From Cupriavidus sp. P-10 (lineage in GTDB: Bacteria; Pseudomonadota; Gammaproteobacteria; Burkholderiales; Burkholderiaceae), in the NCBI RefSeq assembly GCF_003402535.2, contig NZ_AP025170.1, positions 2,108,001-2,172,000 of the forward strand: a stretch of 64,000 nt of DNA, in the 5' to 3' direction. Positions 28,525 to 36,349 of the stretch are shown here, in pieces. The position numbers and the translations under genes were made by a program. The first letter of the stretch is position 1. Every line of letters starts with the position of its first letter. A model generated the notes under the pieces. It did no database searches. It saw only the letters and a list, made by a program, of their open reading frames with translations, and was not told the origin of the DNA.

Positions 28525-29760
28525 TCAGGCCGCTGCCTTGCCGTGGCGTTTCCGGTACGCCTCGAGGAAACGCGCGATGCGGTTGATGGCCTCGCGCAGG
28601 TCTTCCTCATGCGGCAGGAACACGATGCGGAAATGGTCGGGCTTGGCCCAGTTGAAGCCGGAGCCTTGCACCAGCAGCACCTTGGACTCCTGCAGCAGTT
28701 CGTAAATGAACTCCTGGTCGTCCTGCACCGGATACATCGACAGGTCCAGCTTCGGGAACAGGTACAGCGCCGCCTTGGGCTTGACGCAGGTCACGCCCGG
28801 AATCGCGGTGATCAGTTCATAGGCCAGGTCGCGCTGGCGGCGCAGGCGCCCGCCTTCCGCGACCAGGTCGTTGATGCTCTGGTAGCCGCCCAGCGCGGTC
28901 TGGATCGCCCACTGGCCCGGCACGTTGGCGCACAGGCGCATCGACGACAGCATGTTCAGGCCTTCGATGTAGTCGATGGCCGGGCGCTTGTCGCCCGACA
29001 CCACCATCCAGCCGGCGCGGTAGCCGCACGAGCGGTAGTTCTTGGACAGGCCGTTGAAGGTCACCGTCAGCACGTCGGTCGACAGCGACGCGATCGAGGT
29101 GTGGGTGACGCCGTCGTACAGGACCTTGTCGTAGATCTCGTCGGCGAAAATGATCAGGCCGTGCTCGCGCGCGATGGAAACGATTTCGAGCAGCAGTTCG
29201 TCCGAATACAGTGCCCCGGTGGGGTTGTTCGGGTTGATGATGACGATGGCCTTGGTATGCGGCGTGATGCGGGCACGGATATCGGCTGGATCCGGCATCC
29301 AGTCGTTGGCCTCGTCGCAGATATAGTGCACCGGCGTGCCGCCCGACAGGCTGACCGCGGCGGTCCACAGCGGGTAGTCAGGCGCCGGCACCAGCACCTC
29401 ATCGCCGGTGTTGAGCAGAGCGTTGACCGCCATCACGATCAGTTCGGAGGCGCCGTTGCCAACATAAATATCGTCCAGGCCAACGCCTTCGATATTTTTT
29501 TGCTGGGTATAGTGCATGATCGCCTTACGCGCGGCGAAAATACCCTTGGAATCAGAATAACCTGCCGAATTCGGCAGGTTTCGCATCATGTCCTGCTGAA
29601 TCTCTTCCGGCGCGTCAAAACCGAAAACGGCCAGGTTGCCGATATTCAGCTTGATGATCTTGTGCCCTTCTTCCTCCATCTGCTTGGCCTTTTCCAGCAC
29701 CGGACCGCGGATGTCGTAGCAAACGTTATTGAGTTTGTTGGATTTCTGGATGGGTTTCAC
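28525..29760 (-). CDS. alaA: AlaA-like alanine/pyridoxal-phosphate aminotransferase
   Basis: This 411-residue class I/II aminotransferase is closest to the AlaA type (glutamate-pyruvate transaminase). It shares KLNNVCYDIRGPVLEKAK, SAGYSDSKGIFAARKAI and NPNNPTGALYS near 175-185. The PLP lysine is in LSKNYRSCGYRAGW near residue 240. It starts with GTG 29760, because the AlaA family begins exactly at this residue. The usual NIGNPAPFGF loop reads NIGNLAVFGF here. It is upstream of hom on the same strand (49 bp gap) and fits amino-acid biosynthesis. No strong ribosome-binding site precedes it. Confidence 0.9.
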   Translation of the reverse strand: MKPIQKSNKLNNVCYDIRGPVLEKAKQMEEEGHKIIKLNIGNLAVFGFDAPEEIQQDMMRNLPNSAGYSDSKGIFAARKAIMHYTQQKNIEGVGLDDIYVGNGASELIVMAVNALLNTGDEVLVPAPDYPLWTAAVSLSGGTPVHYICDEANDWMPDPADIRARITPHTKAIVIINPNNPTGALYSDELLLEIVSIAREHGLIIFADEIYDKVLYDGVTHTSIASLSTDVLTVTFNGLSKNYRSCGYRAGWMVVSGDKRPAIDYIEGLNMLSSMRLCANVPGQWAIQTALGGYQSINDLVAEGGRLRRQRDLAYELITAIPGVTCVKPKAALYLFPKLDLSMYPVQDDQEFIYELLQESKVLLVQGSGFNWAKPDHFRIVFLPHEEDLREAINRIARFLEAYRKRHGKAAA

Positions 29761-30114
29761 GGCGATGTCGGGGCAGGCTGTCGGGCAGGGATAGTGTGCC
29801 GCGTCGGCGGCACCGGGCAGAGCATCTGGCTAAATCTGAACGAACGCGGAGGCGCCGTCCGCTGCAATGCAACGCGGGTGTGGCACGGGCGTGGCAAACA
29901 GGGAGGCAAAAGCTATAATTTATCGGATTATGACAGACTTCGGCAGGGATTCTTGCATTGCAGCGTACGCCAGCGGCGCGTACGGCAATCGACCGCGGGC
30001 CATGGCCCGACCCTGCGCCTGTCCTGCCCGTCACACCACGACCGCCCGCGCTGCCGGCCATCCGCCCCACGGGCCGGCCAGACAATCCGCGGCGGCCGCC
30101 GCAGAGGCCTCCAA
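29761..30114 (+). promoter_or_regulatory. Divergent intergenic region with TATAAT promoter
   Basis: This 354 bp region separates alaA from the Mth938-domain gene. On the plus strand TGGCAA (29892-29897) and a perfect TATAAT (29914-29919) are 16 bp apart and could drive the Mth938-bcp direction. An open frame of 62 codons from ATG 29930 ends at 30118, overlapping the downstream GTG start as GTGA; its protein is low-complexity and its reality is doubtful. No other element was recognised. Confidence 0.5.
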
Positions 30115-30504
30115 GTGAAACTCCACGCCGACCAGACCCCGTCGCTGAATACCGTCACGGCCTATGGGCCTGACTACATCGAGATCAACCTCGTCCGCCA
30201 CACCACCTCGATCCTGGTCATGCCCGAAGGCGAGATCCGGCCCTGGCCGGTGAGCCGCTTCGAAGACCTGGAGCCCGCTCATTTCGAGCAACTGGCCGAA
30301 CTCGGGCCCGAAGTGGTGCTGCTCGGGACAGGCTCCCGGCTGCGCTTCCCGCATCCGCGCCTGACTGCGTCGCTATCGCGCCGCCATGTGGGCGTCGATG
30401 CCATGGACATACAGGCCGCCTGCCGCACCTACAACATCCTGATGGCCGAGGGCCGCAAGGTGGCCGCGGTGCTGCTGCTCGAACCGGCTGCCGACGCTGC
30501 CTGA
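30115..30504 (+). CDS. Mth938-like domain protein (DUF498/NDUFAF3 family)
   Basis: This 129-residue protein has the single Mth938 fold, ending with VGVDAMDIQAACRTYNILMAEGRKVAAVLL, which is the family signature; the centre holds PEVVLLGTGSRLRFP. The family includes the mitochondrial complex-I assembly factor NDUFAF3, but the bacterial role is not established. The GTG start (30115) has AGAGG seven bases upstream and gives the family length. bcp follows 143 bp downstream on the same strand. Confidence 0.85.
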   Translation: MKLHADQTPSLNTVTAYGPDYIEINLVRHTTSILVMPEGEIRPWPVSRFEDLEPAHFEQLAELGPEVVLLGTGSRLRFPHPRLTASLSRRHVGVDAMDIQAACRTYNILMAEGRKVAAVLLLEPAADAA

Positions 30505-30647
30505 CGCCGAAGCGGGCCCCCGTGGCGCCCACGCAAAGTTGAGCCCACGCCACGCTTGAAGTCCGGGTGCCCGCCCCAATCTGCTCCCGCTACGGTGGCA
30601 GCACCCCCTTCCCGAATCTCCCTGCCCCTTGCCCAGGAGCCACAAGA

Positions 30648-31112
30648 ATGACGATCAGTCTCAACAAGGCCGTACCCGACTTCAGCGCGCCGATGACAGG
30701 CGACGCCACCTTCCGCCTTGCCGACTTCCGCGGCAAGACGGTGGTGCTGTACTTCTACCCGAAGGACAACACGCCGGGTTGCACCACGGAGGCCATGAAC
30801 TTCCGCGACCAGTACGATGACTTCATCAAGGCCGGCGTGCAGGTGTTCGGCCTCTCTCGCGACAGCATCCGCTCGCACGAAAACTTCAAGGCCAAGCTCG
30901 AGCTTCCGTTCGAACTGATCTCCGACGCCGACGAAGCGGTGTGTTCACTGTTCGATGTCATCAAGATGAAAAAGCTTTATGGCAAGGAGCATCGGGGCAT
31001 CGAGCGCAGCACCTTTGTCATCGACGGCAAGGGCATCCTGCGGCACGAGCTGCGCGGCATCAAGGTGCCGAACCATGTCGACGAAATCCTGGAACTGGTG
31101 CGCGCCATCTGA
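30648..31112 (+). CDS. bcp: Bcp/PrxQ-type peroxiredoxin (thiol peroxidase)
   Basis: This 154-residue peroxiredoxin reduces hydroperoxides in the cytosol. The peroxidatic cysteine is C45 in YPKDNTPGCTTEA. The common second cysteine five residues later is absent (methionine at 50), but a cysteine at about residue 99 (DEAVCSLF) sits where some BCPs carry their resolving cysteine in helix three, so an atypical 2-Cys mechanism is likely. The start ATG 30648 has AGGAG upstream. It is followed by a long 3' region with two hairpins. Confidence 0.93.
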   Translation: MTISLNKAVPDFSAPMTGDATFRLADFRGKTVVLYFYPKDNTPGCTTEAMNFRDQYDDFIKAGVQVFGLSRDSIRSHENFKAKLELPFELISDADEAVCSLFDVIKMKKLYGKEHRGIERSTFVIDGKGILRHELRGIKVPNHVDEILELVRAI

Positions 31113-31170
31113 GCTATTGCGTGCGTGCACTCCGCGTACAGCCGGCGCCGCAAAGGGTTGGCAAACCCAA

Positions 31171-31346
31171 TTGCCAAACCCGGGACCTTCGGATACATTG
31201 GCCCGTAATGAGTTCAGATTCCGGATGCCACGCTGATTCGACTTCCCGGCCCAGGCGGTTCGCGCCACAGGCCGGTCGCGGACCTGCCGTGTCGCCGGTC
31301 CGCAAAGAAGCCGCCAACCCTGTTATGCAGGCATGGCGGCTTTTTT
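31171..31346 (+). ncRNA. Candidate small RNA or phoH leader
   Basis: Between bcp and phoH, TTGCCA (31171-31176) and TACATT (31194-31199) are 17 bp apart and resemble a sigma-70 promoter. Downstream lie a 7-bp hairpin (GCGGACC 31278-31284 / GGTCCGC 31297-31303) and a terminator-like hairpin (AAGCCGCCA 31308-31316 / TGGCGGCTT 31334-31342) followed by six T residues to 31346. Transcription from this promoter would give an RNA of about 140 nt. Alternatively the hairpins end the bcp transcript, or attenuate phoH. No known RNA family was recognised. Confidence 0.4.
31308..31346 (+). terminator. Rho-independent terminator downstream of bcp
   Basis: A 9-bp stem AAGCCGCCA/TGGCGGCTT, with an inner CCTG/CAGG pairing in the 17-nt loop, is followed by T6GTTT. 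It lies about 195 bp after bcp and 130 bp before phoH. Confidence 0.75.
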
Positions 31347-31476
31347 GTTTGCACTCATGCCTGTCCGCGCCGGGTGCCTCGCGCATGCATGCCCCGGCCC
31401 CTGGCCACGACGCCGCCGCGCGTCGCGGCACGGACGCTTTCGCCCCTCTCTCGTCCCCCTGAAAGGAAAGCCAAGC

Positions 31477-33180
31477 ATGCCGCTGCCTACCATGCCCGCC
31501 AAGCCTGCCCAATTGCTGGATCCGAGTGAATTCGCTCCGGTCTCCGCGGTGCCCAAGGCCAAGTCCGCTACACAGGCCAAGAAACCTGTGCCGGCACTCG
31601 AGCGCGTGGCATTGCTGGAAACCGGCGAGGCCAAGCAGCCTGCCGTGAAGGCACGCGCCGCCGGTGGCACCCGCGCCCGCAGCACCGAAACCCCGGCAGG
31701 GCCGGCACCGACGGTCAACGCCCCGCCGGTCAGCCTGGTCAAGCCCGTGGCCGGCACCTCGCGCCGCGCGCGCAAGGCCGAAGGCCCGAGCAAGCTGTTC
31801 GTGCTCGACACCAACGTGCTGATGCACGACCCGAGCTCGCTCTTCCGCTTCGAGGAACACGACATCTATCTGCCGATGATGACGCTCGAAGAACTGGACA
31901 ACCACAAGAAGGGCATGAGCGAAGTCGCGCGCAACGCGCGCATGGTCAGCCGCACGCTCGATTCGCTGGTGGGCGGCACCGACGGCGTACTCGACGAAGG
32001 CTTGCCGCTGGAAAAACTCGGCAACCGCGACGCGCAGGGCAAGCTGTTCTTCCAGACGCGACTGAACGACATCAAGCTGCCCGAGGGCCTGCCGCAAGGC
32101 AAGGCCGACAACCAGATCCTGGGCGTGGTCAGCGCGCTGCAGCAGCAGTACCCCGAGCGCCAGGTCGTGCTGGTGTCCAAAGACATCAACATGCGCATCA
32201 AGGCGCGCGCACTGGGGCTGCCGGCTGAGGACTACTACAACGACCAGGTCCTGGAAGACAAGGACCTGCTCTACGCCGGCGTCATGCAGTTGCCCGGCGA
32301 CTTCTGGGCCAAGCACGGCAAGGGCGTGGAAAGCTGGCAGGATCCCAAGTCCGGCGCAATGTTCTATCGCCTGACCGGGCCGCTGGTGCCGTCCTTCCTG
32401 GTCAACCAGTTCGTCTACCTGGAACCGGTCGACGGCAGCCTGCCGCTGTACGCGCAGGTCAAGGAAATCAATGGCAAGACCGCGCTGCTGCAGACGCTCA
32501 AGGACTACACGCACCACAAGAACAACGTGTGGAGCGTGACCGCGCGCAACCGCGAGCAGAACTTCGCGCTCAACCTGCTGATGAATCCGGACATCGACTT
32601 CGTCACGCTGCTGGGCCAGGCCGGTACCGGCAAGACGCTGCTGGCGCTGGCAGCGGGGCTGGAGCAGGTGCTCGACCAGAAGCTCTACAACGAGATCATC
32701 GTCACTCGCGCCACCGTGCCGGTCGGCGAGGACATCGGCTTCCTGCCCGGCACCGAGGAAGAGAAGATGCAGCCGTGGATGGGCGCCTTCGACGACAACC
32801 TGGAAGTGCTGCAGAAGAGCGACGACAGCGCCGGCGACTGGGGCCGCGCGGCCACGCAGGAGCTGATCCGCTCGCGCATCAAGGTCAAGAGCATGAACTT
32901 CATGCGCGGCCGCACCTTCGTCAACAAGTTCGTCATCATCGACGAGGCGCAGAACCTGACGCCCAAGCAGATGAAGACGCTGGTGACGCGAGCGGGCCCC
33001 GGCACCAAGATCATCTGCCTGGGCAATATCGCGCAGATCGACACGCCGTACCTGACCGAGGGCTCGTCTGGCCTGACCTACGTGGTGGACCGCTTCAAGG
33101 GCTGGAGCCACAGCGGGCATATCACGCTGGCGCGCGGCGAGCGCTCGCGCCTGGCGGACCACGCCGGCGACGTACTCTGA
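31477..33180 (+). CDS. PhoH-family PIN-domain ATPase (PhoH2-like)
   Basis: This 567-residue protein fuses a PIN RNase domain to a PhoH ATPase. Residues 1-105 are a low-complexity Lys/Pro/Ala-rich leader. The PIN domain begins KLFVLDTNVLMHDP (D111) with further acidic residues (LEELD, and LVSKDINMR). The ATPase has Walker A GQAGTGKT near 380-387, Walker B FVIIDEAQNL near 488-497 and the LGNIAQIDTPYL motif. PIN-PhoH proteins are thought to be RNA helicase-nucleases in stress responses; the substrate is unknown here. ATG 31477 has AAGGAAAG upstream; a second ATG at 31492 is possible. The gene follows a terminator and seems monocistronic. Confidence 0.92.
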   Translation: MPLPTMPAKPAQLLDPSEFAPVSAVPKAKSATQAKKPVPALERVALLETGEAKQPAVKARAAGGTRARSTETPAGPAPTVNAPPVSLVKPVAGTSRRARKAEGPSKLFVLDTNVLMHDPSSLFRFEEHDIYLPMMTLEELDNHKKGMSEVARNARMVSRTLDSLVGGTDGVLDEGLPLEKLGNRDAQGKLFFQTRLNDIKLPEGLPQGKADNQILGVVSALQQQYPERQVVLVSKDINMRIKARALGLPAEDYYNDQVLEDKDLLYAGVMQLPGDFWAKHGKGVESWQDPKSGAMFYRLTGPLVPSFLVNQFVYLEPVDGSLPLYAQVKEINGKTALLQTLKDYTHHKNNVWSVTARNREQNFALNLLMNPDIDFVTLLGQAGTGKTLLALAAGLEQVLDQKLYNEIIVTRATVPVGEDIGFLPGTEEEKMQPWMGAFDDNLEVLQKSDDSAGDWGRAATQELIRSRIKVKSMNFMRGRTFVNKFVIIDEAQNLTPKQMKTLVTRAGPGTKIICLGNIAQIDTPYLTEGSSGLTYVVDRFKGWSHSGHITLARGERSRLADHAGDVL

Positions 33181-33189
33181 CGCGGGCAG

Positions 33190-33232
33190 CGGGCCGGCGC
33201 GCCTACCCCTTGCGGGCGGGTGCGCCGGCCCG
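33190..33232 (+). terminator. Hairpin after phoH (weak terminator)
   Basis: An 11-bp GC stem CGGGCCGGCGC (33190-33200) / GCGCCGGCCCG (33222-33232), with a 21-nt loop, starts ten bases after the phoH stop and is followed only by TTGTCG. It may stabilise the 3' end or terminate weakly. Confidence 0.5.
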
Positions 33233-33310
33233 TTGTCGTGAATGGCAAGCGCATTGCGGCTATGATGTCCGCACATGCGCTTGTTGTCCCGCACCCCACT
33301 GGAGGCGTCG

Positions 33311-33721
33311 ATGAACCAACAGCATCTCCGCCTGGCCGCGCTGATTGCCGCAGCCATGGCACTGGCCGGCAGCCCGCGCCCTGCGCGCGCCGCGGCTGAC
33401 GACCTGGTGATCCGCACCATGGGCCCGGTGAGCTATGTCTGCGGCGGTGTCGCCGAAGACGAGCGCCAGGCGCTTGCCGCGCGCGAGAAGGATTTCAATA
33501 TCGGCATCCTGTTCACCCAGGGCACCGCGGGCGAGTTCCTGTCCGATGTTGCCGTCAAGCTGGTACGCGACGAACAGGAGGTCGCAACCTTCCGCGCCGC
33601 CGGCCCCCGCTGCCTGATACGTGCGCCAGAAGGCAGCTACAATATCGAAGCCAGTTACAAGGGCCAGGCCAAGTCGATCAAGGTCAGCACCGGTACGCGC
33701 AACGCCCAGCTACGCTGGTAG
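33311..33721 (+). CDS. Small secreted protein of unknown function
   Basis: This 136-residue protein starts at ATG 33311 with GGAGG six bases upstream. It has a Sec signal peptide (hydrophobic residues 8-19, cleavage after ARA near 27). The mature part is predicted to be beta-rich: a central YVCGGVAEDERQALAAREKDFNI segment with one cysteine, a second cysteine in GPRCLIRAPEGSYNIEASYKGQAKSIKVS, and a carboxypeptidase-regulatory-like ending. The two cysteines could form a disulfide in the periplasm. The function is not recognised. Its stop overlaps a GTG (TAGTG) of the next gene's extended frame, so the two may be co-translated. Confidence 0.75.
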   Translation: MNQQHLRLAALIAAAMALAGSPRPARAAADDLVIRTMGPVSYVCGGVAEDERQALAAREKDFNIGILFTQGTAGEFLSDVAVKLVRDEQEVATFRAAGPRCLIRAPEGSYNIEASYKGQAKSIKVSTGTRNAQLRW

Positions 33722-33768
33722 TGGCAAGGTTTCCGGTGCGCCGGCAGGCCGGCGACCGGAATCCAAGG

Positions 33769-34440
33769 ATGCCATTGCGCCGTACCCATAGTTCTTCCCA
33801 TCCTCCCGCACCGCCACGCCTGCTTGCCCGGGCCGGCCTGCCGCTGCTCTGCGCCACCGCGCTGCTGCTGGCAGCGTGCGCCAGTTCCCCTCCCTCTCGC
33901 TATGGCAGCTTGCCACGCACGCCCGGCAAGCCCATGGTCGATCCGAGTGCCGGGCTGGAAGAAATCTCGATCCAGGCGATGTCGCTGGTCGGCACGCCTT
34001 ACCGCTATGGCGGCAACACGCCGGATTCCGGCTTCGACTGCAGTGGACTGGTGCGCTATGTGGTATCCCGTGCCGCCAGCGTGAACCTGCCGCGCACCAC
34101 CGAAGCCATGGGGACCCGCGGCAGCACGCTCGACCGCAGCGAAGTCGCTTCAGGCGATCTGGTGTTCTTCAACACCACCGGACGCGCCAACTCGCACGTC
34201 GGCATCTACGTCGGCCAGAACCGCTTTGTCCATGCGCCGTCGTCTGGCGGCACCGTGCGGCTGGAGGACATGGGCAAGCCCTACTGGGCCTCGCGCTACA
34301 ACGGCGCACGGCGGGTGGTTTCCGGCGCGATCAACCTGCCCCCGCCAGCTACACCAGTCCCTGCGCCGGCCCCGCTGGTACCAGAACCGGCCCCACTGCC
34401 TGACGACGACGACCCCATCGCCGCCTTCGCCAACCGCTGA
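33769..34440 (+). CDS. NlpC/P60-family lipoprotein (cell-wall endopeptidase)
   Basis: This 223-residue lipoprotein carries a lipobox LLLAAC with Cys37 and then a papain-like NlpC/P60 domain. The catalytic set is visible: C91 in DSGFDCSGLVRY, H143 in NSHVGIYVG and H155 in FVHAP. Such enzymes cut within peptidoglycan stem peptides. After the domain comes a proline-rich acidic tail (residues 190-215). The true start could be the upstream GTG 33721, overlapping the preceding stop, which would add 16 residues before the signal peptide; ATG 33769 has AAGG only two bases upstream. It is followed by a bidirectional terminator. Confidence 0.88.
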   Translation: MPLRRTHSSSHPPAPPRLLARAGLPLLCATALLLAACASSPPSRYGSLPRTPGKPMVDPSAGLEEISIQAMSLVGTPYRYGGNTPDSGFDCSGLVRYVVSRAASVNLPRTTEAMGTRGSTLDRSEVASGDLVFFNTTGRANSHVGIYVGQNRFVHAPSSGGTVRLEDMGKPYWASRYNGARRVVSGAINLPPPATPVPAPAPLVPEPAPLPDDDDPIAAFANR

Positions 34441-34461
34441 GCGCCCGGCACGCGGGCAAAC

Positions 34462-34489
34462 AAAAAGCCAGGCAGCTGCCTGGCTTTTT
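34462..34489. terminator. Bidirectional terminator between NlpC/P60 and pit
   Basis: A 28-bp perfect palindrome AAAAAGCCAGGCAG/CTGCCTGGCTTTTT with A5 and T5 ends serves the plus-strand lipoprotein gene and the minus-strand pit gene, which converge here. Confidence 0.93.
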
Positions 34490-34510
34490 GCATGACCGCA
34501 CAATCCCGCG

Positions 34511-35518
34511 TTACAGGATATGGCGCCCGATCCACCATGCGATCGCCGCCATGAAGGCCGATGCCGGAATCGTCAACACCCAGGCCCACACGATATTGCC
34601 AGCCACGCCCCAGCGCACCGCGGACATCTTCTGCGCAGAACCGACGCCGACGATGGCCCCTGTGATCGTATGCGTGGTCGACACCGGCACGCCCAGCGCC
34701 GAGGCAAAGAACAGCGTCAGCGCCCCGCCGGTCTCGGCACAGAAGCCGCCCACCGGCTTGAGCTTGGTGATCTTCTGTCCCATGGTGCGCACGATGCGCC
34801 AGCCGCCGAACAGCGTGCCCATGCCGATGGCCACGTAGCAGCTCACGATCACCCAGGTCGGCGGCTGGCCGCCAGCCATCACGTGGCCACTGGCGATCAG
34901 CAGCATCCAGATGATGCCGATGGTCTTCTGCGCGTCATTGCCGCCATGGCCCAGGCTGTACAGCGAGGCCGACACCAGCTGCAGCCGGCGGAACCAGCGG
35001 TCTACACGCGACGGCGGAGTGCGGAAGAAGGTCCAGCCCACCATCACCATCATGATCGAGCCCAGCAGGAAGCCCAGGAACGGCGAGATCAGGATAAAGG
35101 CCACGGTCTTCAGCAGGCCGCTGCCGACCAGCGCACCGGTGCCGGCCTTGGCCACCGCCGCGCCCACCAGCCCGCCGATCAGTGCGTGCGACGACGACGA
35201 CGGGATGCCGTAGTACCAGGTAATGACGTTCCAGGCGATCGCCCCGACCAGGGCGCCGAAGATGACGTAGTGGTCGACGATCCCGACATCGATGGTGCCG
35301 GTGCCTACGGTGGCCGCCACCTTCAGGTGAAAGACGAAGATCGCGACGACGTTGCACATCGCCGCCATCGCGACCGCATGGTGCGGCTTGAGCACGCCCG
35401 TGGACACCACCGTGGCGATCGAGTTGGCCGCGTCGTGGAAGCCGTTCATGAAGTCGAACAGCAGCGCGAGCGCCACCAGCAAGGCGATCACCCACAGGCT
35501 CATTTGAATGGTCTGCAT
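34511..35518 (-). CDS. pit: Low-affinity inorganic phosphate transporter (Pit family)
   Basis: This 335-residue membrane protein has about ten hydrophobic segments and the duplicated Pit signature: FDFMNGFHDAANSIATVVSTG near 21-41 and SLGHGGNDAQKTIGIIWML in the second half. GIPSSSSHALIGGLVGA and GVPVSTTHTITGAIVG form the paired inner loops. Pit proteins carry metal-phosphate with protons. It follows the DUF47 gene after 13 bp, a conserved pairing in which the DUF47/PhoU-like protein regulates the transporter. Confidence 0.93.
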   Translation of the reverse strand: MQTIQMSLWVIALLVALALLFDFMNGFHDAANSIATVVSTGVLKPHHAVAMAAMCNVVAIFVFHLKVAATVGTGTIDVGIVDHYVIFGALVGAIAWNVITWYYGIPSSSSHALIGGLVGAAVAKAGTGALVGSGLLKTVAFILISPFLGFLLGSIMMVMVGWTFFRTPPSRVDRWFRRLQLVSASLYSLGHGGNDAQKTIGIIWMLLIASGHVMAGGQPPTWVIVSCYVAIGMGTLFGGWRIVRTMGQKITKLKPVGGFCAETGGALTLFFASALGVPVSTTHTITGAIVGVGSAQKMSAVRWGVAGNIVWAWVLTIPASAFMAAIAWWIGRHIL

Positions 35519-35531
35519 GCCGATTGCCGCC

Positions 35532-36158
35532 TCAGGCGTTTTCCAGGACGATGCCTTCGATGATGTTGGCGACGTCCTCGCACTTGTCGGTGATCGTCTC
35601 GAGCTGTTCGTAGATGGCCTTCAGCTTGATCAGGCGCTTGACATCGGTCTCGTCGCGGAACAGCTTCGACATGGCCGAGCGCATCACGCGGTCGGCCTCG
35701 GACTCGAGCTGGTCGATCTGCTGGGCGGTCTTCAGGATGGTGCTGGCGTTGCCCATGTCCTCGAGCAGGCCTACCGCGATCTTGACCTGGTCGCAGCACT
35801 GCACGCAGATCGCGGCCAGGCGCAGCGCCTCGTCGGTCAGGTTGGTCACGTCGTACAGCGAGATGGTTTCGGCCACGTCTTCCATCAGGTCCAGGATGTC
35901 GTCCATGGTCGTGATGAGCTTGTGGATCTCGTCGCGGTCCAGCGGCGTGATGAAGGTCTTGTGCAGCAGGTCGATGGTGTCGTGCGTGATCCGGTCGGCC
36001 TTCTTCTCGGTGGCCTGGACGCGGCGGGCATGCGCCTCGGCGTTGGGCAAGTCGTTGACCAGGGCCTGGAGCTCGTGGGCGGCGGTCACCGCGCAGTCGG
36101 CATGCTGGTTGAAATATTCGAAGAACTTGCCCTCAGTGGGCATGAATCGGCCGAACAT
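35532..36158 (-). CDS. DUF47 family PhoU-like phosphate transport regulator
   Basis: This 208-residue alpha-helical protein is of the DUF47/YkaA (PhoU-like) family. It begins with MFGRFMPTEGKFFEYFNQHADC and has the metal-binding helical motifs DRDEIHKLITTMDDILDLMEDV and KLKAIYEQLETITDKCEDVANII. These proteins usually sit next to Pit transporters, as here, and are thought to gate them. ATG 36158 has AAGGAAC upstream. It heads the DUF47-pit operon. Confidence 0.9.
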   Translation of the reverse strand: MFGRFMPTEGKFFEYFNQHADCAVTAAHELQALVNDLPNAEAHARRVQATEKKADRITHDTIDLLHKTFITPLDRDEIHKLITTMDDILDLMEDVAETISLYDVTNLTDEALRLAAICVQCCDQVKIAVGLLEDMGNASTILKTAQQIDQLESEADRVMRSAMSKLFRDETDVKRLIKLKAIYEQLETITDKCEDVANIIEGIVLENA

Positions 36159-36223
36159 GGAATGTTCCTTAAGGCGGCGCGTGTAGCGCTGCTGATGTGT
36201 TACAGATTGAACGAACGCGTGTT

Positions 36224-36252
36224 ATGACAGCCACCGGTTAGGCGGCTGTCAT
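36224..36252. other. Strong hairpin/inverted repeat upstream of the DUF47-pit operon
   Basis: ATGACAGCC (36224-36232) and GGCTGTCAT (36244-36252) are perfect inverted repeats; with three more pairs (one wobble) they give a 12-bp stem and 5-nt loop. There is no T-run, so it is either a Rho-dependent/processing end of the dnaB transcript or an operator. The minus-strand arm CTGTCATAACA resembles half of a Pho box, but no second half at the right spacing is present. Confidence 0.55.
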
Positions 36253-36349
36253 CAAAGCGCAATATTTTACAGGGTTACGCGGACATTGCCCGCCAATTTG
36301 GCACAGACGAGACGGTATACGCCGCGATCTCGCAGGCGGCTTGACTTCG

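Noticed and set aside
36180..36260. Pho box for the DUF47-pit operon
   Set aside because: One CTGTCATAACA half-site is visible but the second half at 11-bp spacing is missing.
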